Shown: piece after piece, positions 35,332 through 43,511 of the stretch
How the letters are laid out: each line of letters starts with the position of its first letter
How positions within the stretch are numbered: the stretch's first letter is position 1
Notes under the pieces: model-generated
What the model saw: the letters and a program-made list of their open reading frames with translations, nothing else
What the model was told of the DNA's origin: nothing
The model's database searches: none
Program-made: the position numbers and the translations under genes
Origin: Streptomyces sp. LaPpAH-108
Lineage (GTDB): Bacteria; Actinomycetota; Actinomycetes; Streptomycetales; Streptomycetaceae
Assembly (NCBI RefSeq): GCF_000373625.1
Contig: NZ_KB891988.1
Span: 248,001 to 312,000, forward strand
DNA length: 64,000 nucleotides
Direction of reading: 5' to 3'

Positions 35332-36159
35332 CTGGGCAAGCGACAGCCCGAAGGCCCACCGCCCGCACCCGCGGTGCAGCGCATCCGACTGCGTTACACC
35401 AAGCGTGGCCGCCTCCGGTTCACCAGCCACCGCGATTTCCAGCGCGCCTTCGAGCGTGCGCTGCGCCGCGCCGAGGTGCCCATGGCGTACTCGGCGGGGT
35501 TCACACCGCACCCGAAGGTGTCGTACGCCAATGCCGCACCCACCGGCACGGGCAGTGAGGCGGAGTACCTGGAGATCGCCCTGACCGCGGCGCGTGACCC
35601 CGAGACCCTGCGCGGTCTGCTCGACGGGTCGCTGCCCGCCGGGCTGGACATCACCGACGCGGTCGAGGCCCACACCTCCGGCCTCGCCGACCGGCTCGCC
35701 GCCTCCCTGTGGGAGCTGCGGCTGGACGGCGTGGACCCGGCGGAGGCCCGTCGCGCGGTCGATGCCTTCCACGCGGCCGGGACGGTCGAGGTGCAGCGCA
35801 CCACCAAGAACGGCGTGCGCACCTTCGACTGCCGCCCGGCCGTCGCCTCCCTGGAGGTCGTGGAGACGCACCCGCCGCAGGCTGATAGGCCGGAAGACCG
35901 GCCCTGTGCGATACTGCGGCTGGTTGTTCGGCACGTGACGCCTGCCGTACGACCCGACGACGTCCTGTCCGGTCTCCGCGCCGTGGCCGACCTGGCGCCG
36001 CCGGTCCCCGCAGCGGTGACCAGGCTGGCGCAGGGGCCTTTCGATGAAGAGACCGGCACGGTGACCGACCCGCTCGCGCCCGACCGCGAGGCAGCCCAGG
36101 CCAAGACGGCCGCACCGGCTGCCGCCGCGACGGCGGCGACGCCGGAAGGTTCCGTGTAG
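35332..36159 (+). CDS. TIGR03936 radical-SAM-linked protein (DUF2344)
   Basis: 275 aa, the usual partner of TIGR03960; function unknown. Seen: the conserved RLRYTKRGRLRFTSHRDF, ERALRRAEVPMAYSAGF and HPKVSYANAAPTGTGSEAEYLE, with an Ala-rich tail. Its start is odd: the reading frame in front of RQPEGPPP offers CTG at 35332 behind GAAGGA (35318-35323), while the next accepted codons are TTG 35293 without a ribosome-binding site or GTG 35374 inside the family sequence. I list the CTG. The RNase E/G gene follows after 260 bases. Confidence 0.88.
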   Translation: MGKRQPEGPPPAPAVQRIRLRYTKRGRLRFTSHRDFQRAFERALRRAEVPMAYSAGFTPHPKVSYANAAPTGTGSEAEYLEIALTAARDPETLRGLLDGSLPAGLDITDAVEAHTSGLADRLAASLWELRLDGVDPAEARRAVDAFHAAGTVEVQRTTKNGVRTFDCRPAVASLEVVETHPPQADRPEDRPCAILRLVVRHVTPAVRPDDVLSGLRAVADLAPPVPAAVTRLAQGPFDEETGTVTDPLAPDREAAQAKTAAPAAAATAATPEGSV

Positions 36160-36420
36160 GACACACGCCGTAGCGCCGCCCTCGTACTCGGGAGCCACCT
36201 GGGTCGGGCAGCGCACCGACCAGAAGACTTTCGCCAGGCCGTACCGACAAGGCGTACGGAACCGGCGAGACAGGACACAGAGTGCTCCCGTGCGGCGCCC
36301 GCGCCCCGGACGGCGGCCATCGCGCATCGCGCGGGCCGCGGACGTCAACGGCGGACGGCCCGAAGAGGCCGGCGCCGGACCAGGCGCGGCGCCCGGGAGC
36401 CTGACGGGAGAAATGCCCGG
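36160..36420. other. Leader region of the RNase E/G gene
   Basis: 261 bases without a gene. It holds a CCGTAC/GTACGG hairpin (36239-36259) and GC-rich stretches that can fold further on, ending in CGGGAGAA before the ATG. RNase E genes in other bacteria are autoregulated through their 5' leader; whether this one is cannot be told. Confidence 0.4.
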
Positions 36421-39400
36421 ATGCTCGAACCGACCGAGCCCAACGAGGGTTCCGAACTGAACACCCCGAGCGACACCCTGCCCCCGCGCAGGCGTCGCCG
36501 TGCCGCCTCCAGGCCCGCGGGTTCGCCCGCTGCCGCCGAGGCCCCCACCGAGGTCGTCACGCCCGCCACCAGGGCCGACGAGCCTGCCACCGCGTCGTCG
36601 CAGGCCGCCGCCGAGGCGCCCGCGGCCGACGAGACCGCACCCGCCCGCCCCCGCCGCCGAGCGACCCGCCGCGCCTCCGCACCCGCCGGTGCCCCGGCCG
36701 CCGCCGAGGCCGCCGAGACGGTCGTACCCGCGGAGACGACGGCCGCGACGGCCGACACCACCGAACCGGCCGAGGTCACCGAGACCCCCGCGCCGCGCCG
36801 TACCCGCCGCCGGGCCTCCGCGCCCGCCGGTGCCCCCGCCGCCTCCGCTCAGGCCGAGGAGAAGGACGACGACGAGGTGAGCGTGGACATGGAGAACGCG
36901 GACATCGAGAACGCCGAGGACGCCAAGGCCGCCGAGCCGGTCGCCGAGGAGCCCGCTCCCCGTACGCGCCGCCGTGCCACCCGCCGGGCCTCCGCGCCCG
37001 CCGGTGCTCCGGCCGCCGCCGAGGCCGCGCCCGCCGAGGCCGCATCCGCCGAGGCTCCGGCCACGGAGGAGAGCCCCGCCGAGCCGGAGCCCCGTACGCG
37101 CCGTCGCGCCACGCGCCGCTCGTCCGCGCCCGTCGCCGAGACCGCACCCGTAGAGGCCCCGGCCGCCGTAGAGGCGCCCGCCGCTGCCGCCGAGGAGACG
37201 CCCGCCGAGGCGGAGACCGCTCCCCGTGCCCGTCGCCGCGCGACCCGCCGGGCGTCCGCGCCCGCCGGTGCCCCGGCGGCTGCCGAGGCCGGTGCGTCCG
37301 CCGAGACCGCCGCCGAGAAGAGCCCCGAGGCCGAGGAGGCCCCCCGCAAGGGCCGTCGCCGCGCCGCCGAGGCGCCCGCCGCCCCGGAGGCCGAGGCTCC
37401 GGCCGCCGCCGAGGGCGGCTCGCGCCGTCGTCGCCGCGTCGTACGGCAGGCCGCGGGCGGCTTCTCCGCACCCGCGCCCGCCGAGGGCGCCGAGTCCGAC
37501 TCCCCGCGCAAGCCCGCGCGCCCCGCCGTCGCCGTCTTCCGGGCGCCGGTGTTCACCGAGCCGAGGTTCCAGACCCCGCAGCGGGCCGCGGCCGAGGCCG
37601 CCGCTGTCGCCGCCGAGGCCGAGGAGGCGGCGAAGCCCGAGGAGACCGAGCCGTCCGCACCGGCCGCGCAGGCCGAGCAGCCCGGACGCGCCGAGTCCTA
37701 CGACGACCGAGGCGAGGCCGGTTCGCGCCGTCGCCGTCGCCGCCGGGGCGCCCCCGCCGAGGAGACCCGCCCGGCCGCCGAGACCGAGACCGAGGCCGAG
37801 GAGCCGGAGGAGGCCGACGAGGCCGCCGAGGGCCAGGCCGAGGGCGACGACGCCGAGGGCTCCGACGAGGCCGGTTCGCGCCGCCGTCGCCGCCGGGGCG
37901 GCCGTCGCCGTCGCCGTGGCGACGCCCCGGAGGGCGAGGAGGGCACGGACGGCGAGGACGACGACCTGGCCGCCGAGCAGGCCGCGCAGGACGCCGAGGA
38001 CACCGCCGAGCAGGAGGAAGAGGACGAGGAGGACGCGCACGACGCCGCGGGCTCCAGCTCCAGCCGTCGCCGCCGTCGCCGTCGTCGCCGCGCCGGTGAC
38101 TCCGGCGAGTCGGGCGACGCCTCCACCGACGACCCCGAGCGCACCGTCGTCAAGGTCCGCGAGCCCCGCAAGGCCGCCGAGCCGTCCGACGAGGTCCAGT
38201 CCATCAAGGGCTCGACCCGTCTGGAGGCCAAGAAGCAGCGCCGCCGCGAGGGCCGCGAGCAGGGCCGCCGCCGCGTGCCGATCATCACCGAGGCCGAGTT
38301 CCTGGCCCGCCGCGAGGCCGTCGAGCGCGTCATGGTCGTGCGCCAGCACGGCGAGCGCACCCAGATCGGCGTCCTGGAGGACGGCGTGCTCGTCGAGCAC
38401 TACGTCAACAAGGAGCAGTCCACCTCCTACGTCGGCAACGTCTACCTGGGCAAGGTCCAGAACGTGCTGCCGTCCATGGAGGCCGCCTTCATCGACATCG
38501 GCAAGGGCCGCAACGCTGTCCTGTACGCCGGTGAGGTCAACTTTGAGGCGCTCGGCATGGCCAACGGGCCGCGCCGCATCGAGTCCGCCCTCAAGTCCGG
38601 CCAGTCGGTCCTGGTCCAGGTGACCAAGGACCCGATCGGCCACAAGGGCGCCCGCCTCACCAGCCAGGTCTCCCTGCCGGGCCGCTACCTCGTGTACGTC
38701 CCCGAGGGCTCGATGACCGGCATCAGCCGCAAGCTGCCCGACACCGAGCGCGCCCGGCTGAAGACCATCCTCAAGAAGATCGTCCCCGAGGACGCGGGCG
38801 TCATCGTGCGCACCGCCGCCGAGGGCGCGAGCGAGGACGAGCTGCGCCGTGACGTCGAACGGCTCCAGGCGCAGTGGGAGGAGATCAAGAAGAAGGCGAA
38901 GACGGGCAACGCCCCGACGCTGCTGTACGGCGAGCCGGACATGACCGTCCGCGTCGTGCGCGACATCTTCAACGAGGACTTCTCCAAGGTCATCGTCAGC
39001 GGTGACGAGGCGTGGGACACCATCCACGGCTACGTCTCGCACGTCGCCCCGGACCTCACCGACCGGCTCCAGAAGTGGACCAGCGAGGTCGACGTCTTCG
39101 CCACGTACCGGATCGACGAGCAGCTCGCCAAGGCGCTCGACCGCAAGGTCTGGCTGCCCAGCGGCGGTTCGCTGGTGATCGACCGGACCGAGGCGATGAT
39201 CGTCGTCGACGTCAACACCGGCAAGTTCACCGGCCAGGGCGGCAACCTGGAGGAGACGGTCACCAGGAACAACCTGGAGGCGGCCGAGGAGATCGTGCGC
39301 CAGCTGCGGCTGCGCGACCTCGGCGGCATCATCGTGATCGACTTCATCGACATGGTCCTGGAGTCCAACCGCGACCTGGTGCTGCGCCGCCTCCTGGAGT

Positions 39401-40635
39401 GCCTGGGCCGCGACCGCACCAAGCACCAGGTGGCCGAGGTGACCTCGCTCGGCCTGGTCCAGATGACTCGCAAGCGGGTCGGCCAGGGCCTCCTGGAGTC
39501 CTTCTCCGAGTCCTGCGTCCACTGCAACGGCCGCGGTGTCATCGTCCACATGGAGCAGCCCTCGTACGCCGGTGGCGGCGGTGGTGGCGGCAAGCGCAAG
39601 AAGCGCGGCCGTGGCGGCGACGGACACACGCACGAGCACGAGGGCGCCGCCGTCGCGGTGGCCGTCGAGTCCCCCGTGCCGGAGGCGGCCGAGACGGTGG
39701 CCGAGGTGGCCGCCGAGGTCGCCGAACCGCTCGCGCTGCCCGCGGAGTTCACCCCGGACGAGGAGCTGTACAGCAGCGTCGCCGAGGCGGAGGCCGCAGC
39801 CGGACGTGGCCGTTCGCGCCGCCGTACGAGCCGCAGGGCCGCCGGTGCGCCGAAGACCGAGAACGGCAAGGCCGAGTACGCCAAGGCCGAGACCGGCAAG
39901 GCCAAGGGCGGCCGGGCCGCGCGCGCCGAGGCTCCGGTGGACCGCACCGAGCCCGTCGCCGAGGCCGAGCGCGCCGTGCGCCCGGAGCGGGCCGCCGAGG
40001 CGCAGGCCGCGCCGGTCGCCGCCGAGGACCCGGTGGTGACCCAGGAGGCCGTGACCGAGGCGCCCGCCGCCCAGGAGCCCGTGGCCGAGGAGGCCGCGCC
40101 CCAGGGCCGTACGCGCCGCCGGGCCACCCGCAAGGTGTCGGCGCCCGCCGGTTCCCCTGCCGGGTCCGAGGCGACCGTCGTGACCGTCGCGGAGACCGCG
40201 CCGGTCGCCGAGCCTGAGCCCGCGGCTGCGGCTGCGGTCGAGGAGGCTCCCGCCGAGAGCGCCGCCCCGGCGCGTCCGCGCCGCCGCGCGGTGCGCAGGG
40301 CGACCGCCTCCACCGCGTCCGAGGACACGGCCGTCGTGGTCGTCCCGTCGGCCGCGACGGAGCCGGAGCCGGAGGCGCCCGCCGAGGCGGGCGAGGCCGA
40401 GGAGGCCGCCCCCGCCAAGAAGACCGCCCGCAAGGCGGCCAAGAAGGCCCCGGCGAAGAAGACGGCCGCGAAGAAGACCACGGCCGCCAAGAAGACGACG
40501 GCCAAGAAGACCGCCGCCAAGAAGACGACCGCGAAGACGACGGCCAAGAAGGCGACGAAGACCGCCAAGACGGCCGCCGCCAAGTCCACGGCGAAGAAGA
40601 CCACCACGGTCTCCGCGCCCGACGACGAGAGCTGA
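36421..40635 (+). CDS. rne: Ribonuclease E/G with long low-complexity arms
   Basis: Endoribonuclease for mRNA decay and rRNA/tRNA processing. 1404 aa with the catalytic core in the middle: S1 domain from about 665 (GNVYLGKVQNVLPSMEAAF), DNase-I-like part with metal-binding Asp930 (IVVDVNTGKF) and Asp974 (IVIDFIDMV), and the zinc link CVHC near 1032. The N-terminal 600 residues are Ala/Glu/Arg-rich with repeated RRRATRRASAPAGAPAAAEA-like units and acidic runs; the C-terminal 350 repeat the same unit and end in a Lys-Lys-Thr-Ala histone-H1-like tail. This layout, catalytic core flanked by arms, matches the streptomycete RNase ES. Confidence 0.95.
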   Translation: MLEPTEPNEGSELNTPSDTLPPRRRRRAASRPAGSPAAAEAPTEVVTPATRADEPATASSQAAAEAPAADETAPARPRRRATRRASAPAGAPAAAEAAETVVPAETTAATADTTEPAEVTETPAPRRTRRRASAPAGAPAASAQAEEKDDDEVSVDMENADIENAEDAKAAEPVAEEPAPRTRRRATRRASAPAGAPAAAEAAPAEAASAEAPATEESPAEPEPRTRRRATRRSSAPVAETAPVEAPAAVEAPAAAAEETPAEAETAPRARRRATRRASAPAGAPAAAEAGASAETAAEKSPEAEEAPRKGRRRAAEAPAAPEAEAPAAAEGGSRRRRRVVRQAAGGFSAPAPAEGAESDSPRKPARPAVAVFRAPVFTEPRFQTPQRAAAEAAAVAAEAEEAAKPEETEPSAPAAQAEQPGRAESYDDRGEAGSRRRRRRRGAPAEETRPAAETETEAEEPEEADEAAEGQAEGDDAEGSDEAGSRRRRRRGGRRRRRGDAPEGEEGTDGEDDDLAAEQAAQDAEDTAEQEEEDEEDAHDAAGSSSSRRRRRRRRRAGDSGESGDASTDDPERTVVKVREPRKAAEPSDEVQSIKGSTRLEAKKQRRREGREQGRRRVPIITEAEFLARREAVERVMVVRQHGERTQIGVLEDGVLVEHYVNKEQSTSYVGNVYLGKVQNVLPSMEAAFIDIGKGRNAVLYAGEVNFEALGMANGPRRIESALKSGQSVLVQVTKDPIGHKGARLTSQVSLPGRYLVYVPEGSMTGISRKLPDTERARLKTILKKIVPEDAGVIVRTAAEGASEDELRRDVERLQAQWEEIKKKAKTGNAPTLLYGEPDMTVRVVRDIFNEDFSKVIVSGDEAWDTIHGYVSHVAPDLTDRLQKWTSEVDVFATYRIDEQLAKALDRKVWLPSGGSLVIDRTEAMIVVDVNTGKFTGQGGNLEETVTRNNLEAAEEIVRQLRLRDLGGIIVIDFIDMVLESNRDLVLRRLLECLGRDRTKHQVAEVTSLGLVQMTRKRVGQGLLESFSESCVHCNGRGVIVHMEQPSYAGGGGGGGKRKKRGRGGDGHTHEHEGAAVAVAVESPVPEAAETVAEVAAEVAEPLALPAEFTPDEELYSSVAEAEAAAGRGRSRRRTSRRAAGAPKTENGKAEYAKAETGKAKGGRAARAEAPVDRTEPVAEAERAVRPERAAEAQAAPVAAEDPVVTQEAVTEAPAAQEPVAEEAAPQGRTRRRATRKVSAPAGSPAGSEATVVTVAETAPVAEPEPAAAAAVEEAPAESAAPARPRRRAVRRATASTASEDTAVVVVPSAATEPEPEAPAEAGEAEEAAPAKKTARKAAKKAPAKKTAAKKTTAAKKTTAKKTAAKKTTAKTTAKKATKTAKTAAAKSTAKKTTTVSAPDDES

Positions 40636-40649
40636 GTCTCACCCCGATC

Positions 40650-40687
40650 ACCGTGTGGTCCTGCCGTTCCTGGCAGGGCCACACGGT
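40650..40687 (+). terminator. Terminator after RNase E/G
   Basis: Perfect 16-base stem ACCGTGTGGTCCTGCC with its complement around GTTCCT, 15 bases after the stop codon. Confidence 0.92.
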
Positions 40688-40800
40688 CGTCACGGGACTT
40701 TTCCCGCCGTTTCCCGGTAGGAAGGCCCCTCGACACCTCGTGCCGCCGGCCCGCCCGGGCGGCGGCACGCGAGCCGCGTGAACCGAAGGAGAAAACCGCG

Positions 40801-41553
40801 ATGATAGGTCTCGTGCTGGCGGCCGGCGCCGGACGGCGTCTGCGCCCCTACACCGACACGCTGCCCAAGGCGCTCGTGCCGGTGGGCCCGGAGGGCGAGG
40901 AGGAGTCGCTGACGGTCCTGGACCTGACGCTGGGCAACTTCGCCGAGGTGGGTCTGACCGAGGTCGGTGTCATCGTCGGTTACCGCAAGGAGGCGGTGTA
41001 CGCCCGTAAGGAGGCCCTGGAGGCCAAGTACGGGCTGAAGATCACCCTCATCGACAACGACAAGGCGGAGGAGTGGAACAACGCCTACTCCCTGTGGTGC
41101 GGTCGTGACGCGCTCAAGGACGGTGTGATCCTGGCCAACGGTGACACGGTGCACCCGGTCTCCGTCGAGAAGACGCTGCTCGCGGCGCGTGGTGAGGGCA
41201 AGAAGATCATCCTCGCGCTGGACACGGTGAAGTCCCTGGCGGACGAGGAGATGAAGATCGTCGTGGACCCCGACAAGGGTGTCCAGAAGATCACGAAGCT
41301 GATGGACCCCTCGGAGGCCACCGGTGAGTACATCGGTGTGACCCTGATCGAGGGCGAGGCCGCGGCCGACCTCGCGGACGCGCTGCGCGTGACCTTCGAG
41401 CGCGACCCGCAGCTGTACTACGAGGACGGTTACCAGGAGCTGGTCAACCGCGGCTTCAAGATCGACGTGCAGCCGATCGGCGAGGTCTCCTGGGTCGAGA
41501 TCGACAACCACGACGACCTCGCGCGCGGGCGGGAGATCGCGTGCCGATACTGA
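40801..41553 (+). CDS. Sugar/polyol-phosphate nucleotidyltransferase
   Basis: 250-aa nucleotidyltransferase of the group annotated as phosphocholine cytidylyltransferase-like. Seen: the nucleotide-binding start MIGLVLAAGAGRRLRPYT with TLPKALVPVG, the active-site region NGDTV near 114, and the late VEIDNHDDL. Expected reaction: NTP plus a phosphorylated alcohol gives NDP-alcohol and pyrophosphate. It overlaps the dehydrogenase start by 13 bases, so the two act together; a CDP-glycerol-like product is an inference from that pairing. Sits between rne and rplU, where other actinobacteria, as I recall, have no such genes. Confidence 0.82.
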   Translation: MIGLVLAAGAGRRLRPYTDTLPKALVPVGPEGEEESLTVLDLTLGNFAEVGLTEVGVIVGYRKEAVYARKEALEAKYGLKITLIDNDKAEEWNNAYSLWCGRDALKDGVILANGDTVHPVSVEKTLLAARGEGKKIILALDTVKSLADEEMKIVVDPDKGVQKITKLMDPSEATGEYIGVTLIEGEAAADLADALRVTFERDPQLYYEDGYQELVNRGFKIDVQPIGEVSWVEIDNHDDLARGREIACRY

Positions 41554-42602
41554 CGCGGCTCATCCCCTCGCCGGTGGTCGTGGACATCCGCCCGGGTGCC
41601 CTGGCCGACCTGGCGAGCGTCCTCGCGGACCAGCGCATCTCGCACTCCGGCCGTCTCGCCGTCGCCGTCAGCGGCGGCTCGGGCGCCCGGCTGCGCGAGC
41701 GCGTCGCGCCGTCCCTGCCGGGTGCCACCTGGTACGAGGTCGGCGGCGGCACGCTGGACGACGCCGTACGCCTGGCCGACGAGATGAAGTCCGGCCGGTA
41801 CGACGCGGTGGTCGGCCTCGGCGGCGGGAAGGTCATCGACTGCGCCAAGTACGCGGCGGCCCGCATCGGCCTGCCGCTGGTCGCGGTCGCCACCAACCTC
41901 TCCCACGACGGCATCTGCTCGCCCGTGTCCATCCTGGACAACGACGCGGGCCGGGGCTCCTACGGTGTGCCGACGCCCATCGCGCTGCTCATCGACCTCG
42001 ACGTGATCCGTGAGACGCCGGTGCGCTTCGTGCGCTCGGGCATCGGGGACGCCGTGTCGAACATCTCGGCGGTCGCGGACTGGGAGCTGGCCAACCGGGT
42101 CAACGGCGAGAAGATCGACGGACTCGCCGCCGCCATGGCCCGCCAGGCGGGCGAGGCCGTGCTGCGCCACCCCGGCGACTGCACGGACGACGGCTTCCTC
42201 ACCGTGCTCTCCGAGGGGCTGGTGCTCTCCGGCATCGCCATGTCGATCGCCGGGCACACCCGGCCCTCCTCCGGCGCCTGCCACGAGATCAGCCACGCGC
42301 TCGACCTGCTCTACCCCAAGCGCGCGGCGAGCCACGGCGAGCAGGTGGGCCTCGGCGCGGCCTTCGCCATGCATCTGCGCGGCGACCACGAGGGCTCGTT
42401 CCTCATGGCGGCCTCGCTGCGCCGGCACGGGCTGCCGGTGCTGGCCGAGGACATCGGGTTCAGCGAGGACGAGTTCGTCCGGGCCGTGGAGTTCGCGCCG
42501 GAGACCCGGCCGGGCCGCTACACGATCCTGGAGCACCTGGAGCTGTCCCCGGACGGCATCCGGAAGGCGTACGCGGACTACGCGGCCACGCTGACCGGCT
42601 GA
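41541..42602 (+). CDS. Glycerol-1-phosphate-dehydrogenase-like enzyme
   Basis: 353-aa member of the iron-containing alcohol dehydrogenase/glycerol-1-phosphate dehydrogenase (AraM/EgsA) family, expected to reduce dihydroxyacetone phosphate or a related ketone phosphate with NAD(P)H. Seen: the nucleotide loop VVGLGGGKVIDCAKY, ATNLSHDGICSPVS, metal ligands in GACHEISHALD and ASHGEQVGLG. The GTG start at 41541 lies inside the upstream gene. Bacterial relatives are rare and make unusual glycerophosphate isomers; no CDP-alcohol phosphotransferase follows here. Confidence 0.85.
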   Translation: MPILTRLIPSPVVVDIRPGALADLASVLADQRISHSGRLAVAVSGGSGARLRERVAPSLPGATWYEVGGGTLDDAVRLADEMKSGRYDAVVGLGGGKVIDCAKYAAARIGLPLVAVATNLSHDGICSPVSILDNDAGRGSYGVPTPIALLIDLDVIRETPVRFVRSGIGDAVSNISAVADWELANRVNGEKIDGLAAAMARQAGEAVLRHPGDCTDDGFLTVLSEGLVLSGIAMSIAGHTRPSSGACHEISHALDLLYPKRAASHGEQVGLGAAFAMHLRGDHEGSFLMAASLRRHGLPVLAEDIGFSEDEFVRAVEFAPETRPGRYTILEHLELSPDGIRKAYADYAATLTG

Positions 42603-42614
42603 CCAGGGCCCGGT

Positions 42615-42643
42615 TTGACCCCTGTGGGGCCTGCCCGTACCCT
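42615..42643 (+). promoter_or_regulatory. Promoter of rplU-rpmA-obgE
   Basis: TTGACC (42615-42620), exactly 17 bases, TACCCT (42638-42643): the best principal-sigma promoter in the window. It would start transcription near 42650, giving a leader of about 145 bases before rplU. Confidence 0.8.
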
Positions 42644-42651
42644 TGACTGTC

Positions 42652-42720
42652 GGCGTGTCTGAACACGCCACATCCCCGTAAACCTTTTTCCCTCCCGGTC
42701 ACACCCGGTGTGGCCGGGAG
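42652..42720 (+). promoter_or_regulatory. Structured rplU leader, possible L21 autoregulation
   Basis: Two hairpins in the predicted 5' leader: GGCGTGT/ACACGCC around CTGA (42652-42669) and CTCCCGG-CACA paired with TGTG-CCGGGAG (42692-42720), the latter bracketed by T-rich runs. Ribosomal-protein L21 leaders are known in Firmicutes; whether this is an actinobacterial equivalent is inference. Confidence 0.45.
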
Positions 42721-42794
42721 AGGTCGTCCATGGTGTTTTTACCGGTGCGGCTGGCCTGCGGGGGTGCCGTACTTCGAGCGAAAGTGAGATCCGC

Positions 42795-43115
42795 GTGTAC
42801 GCCATCGTGCGCAGCGGTGGTCGCCAGCACAAGGTTGCTGTCGGCGACATCGTTGAGGTTGACAAGATTTCCACTGCCAATGTTGGCGACACGGTCGAGC
42901 TCTCGACCCTGCTCGTTGTCGACGGCGACTCCGTGACCAGCGACCCGTGGGTGCTGGCCGGCATCAAGGTCCAGGCCGAGGTCGTGGACCACCACAAGGG
43001 CCAGAAGATCGACATTCTGCGCTACAAGAACAAGACCGGCTACCGCCGTCGTCAGGGCCACCGCCAGCAGTACACGGCGATCAAGGTCACTGAGATCCCC
43101 ACGGCTGCGAAGTAA
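42795..43115 (+). CDS. rplU: 50S ribosomal protein L21
   Basis: 106 aa, a 23S-rRNA-binding protein of the large subunit. Seen: [18 protein letters not shown] at the start and [18 protein letters not shown] at the end, both diagnostic. The GTG start at 42795 gives the exact conserved N terminus. First gene of the L21-L27-Obg operon. Confidence 0.99.
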   Translation: MYAIVRSGGRQHKVAVGDIVEVDKISTANVGDTVELSTLLVVDGDSVTSDPWVLAGIKVQAEVVDHHKGQKIDILRYKNKTGYRRRQGHRQQYTAIKVTEIPTAAK

Positions 43116-43129
43116 GGGACTGAGAACAG

Positions 43130-43384
43130 ATGGCACACAAGAAGGGCGCATCGTCCACCCGGAACGGTCGCGACTCCAATGCCCAGCGGCTCGGCGTGAA
43201 GCGCTTCGGCGGTCAGGTCGTCAGCGCGGGTGAGATCCTGGTCCGCCAGCGCGGCACCCACTTCCACCCGGGCGCCGGTGTCGGCCGTGGTGGCGACGAC
43301 ACGCTGTTCGCGCTGCAGCCCGGCGCCGTGGAGTTCGGCAAGAGCCGCGGCCGCAAGGTCGTGAACATCGTTCCGGTCGCCTGA
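43130..43384 (+). CDS. rpmA: 50S ribosomal protein L27
   Basis: 84 aa, sits near the peptidyl-transferase centre with its N-terminal tail. Seen: [22 protein letters not shown] and [23 protein letters not shown]. No cleavable N-terminal extension, unlike in Firmicutes. 14 bases after rplU. Confidence 0.99.
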   Translation: MAHKKGASSTRNGRDSNAQRLGVKRFGGQVVSAGEILVRQRGTHFHPGAGVGRGGDDTLFALQPGAVEFGKSRGRKVVNIVPVA

Positions 43385-43511
43385 ATCCTCTGATTCACGG
43401 CCGCGACGAAGCATTTCGCGCGAGGCGGACCTCACTTCCCGGTCGGGAAGGCAGGTCCGCCTTTCGCGTGTTGACATAGGTAGTACCCGCACTTTTCTGG
43501 AGGCACCCACC

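Noticed and set aside
31563..35384. 1273-residue minus-strand frame ending in the DUF805 sequence
   Set aside because: Only the last 117 codons (from 31916) match DUF805; the rest reads through the hydrolase and membrane genes in the wrong frame.
35314..39639. 1441-residue open frame on the minus strand over the RNase E/G gene
   Set aside because: Antisense shadow of a very GC-rich, repeat-containing gene: Leu/Gly/Ala-only composition, no family motif, and the plus strand holds clear catalytic motifs.
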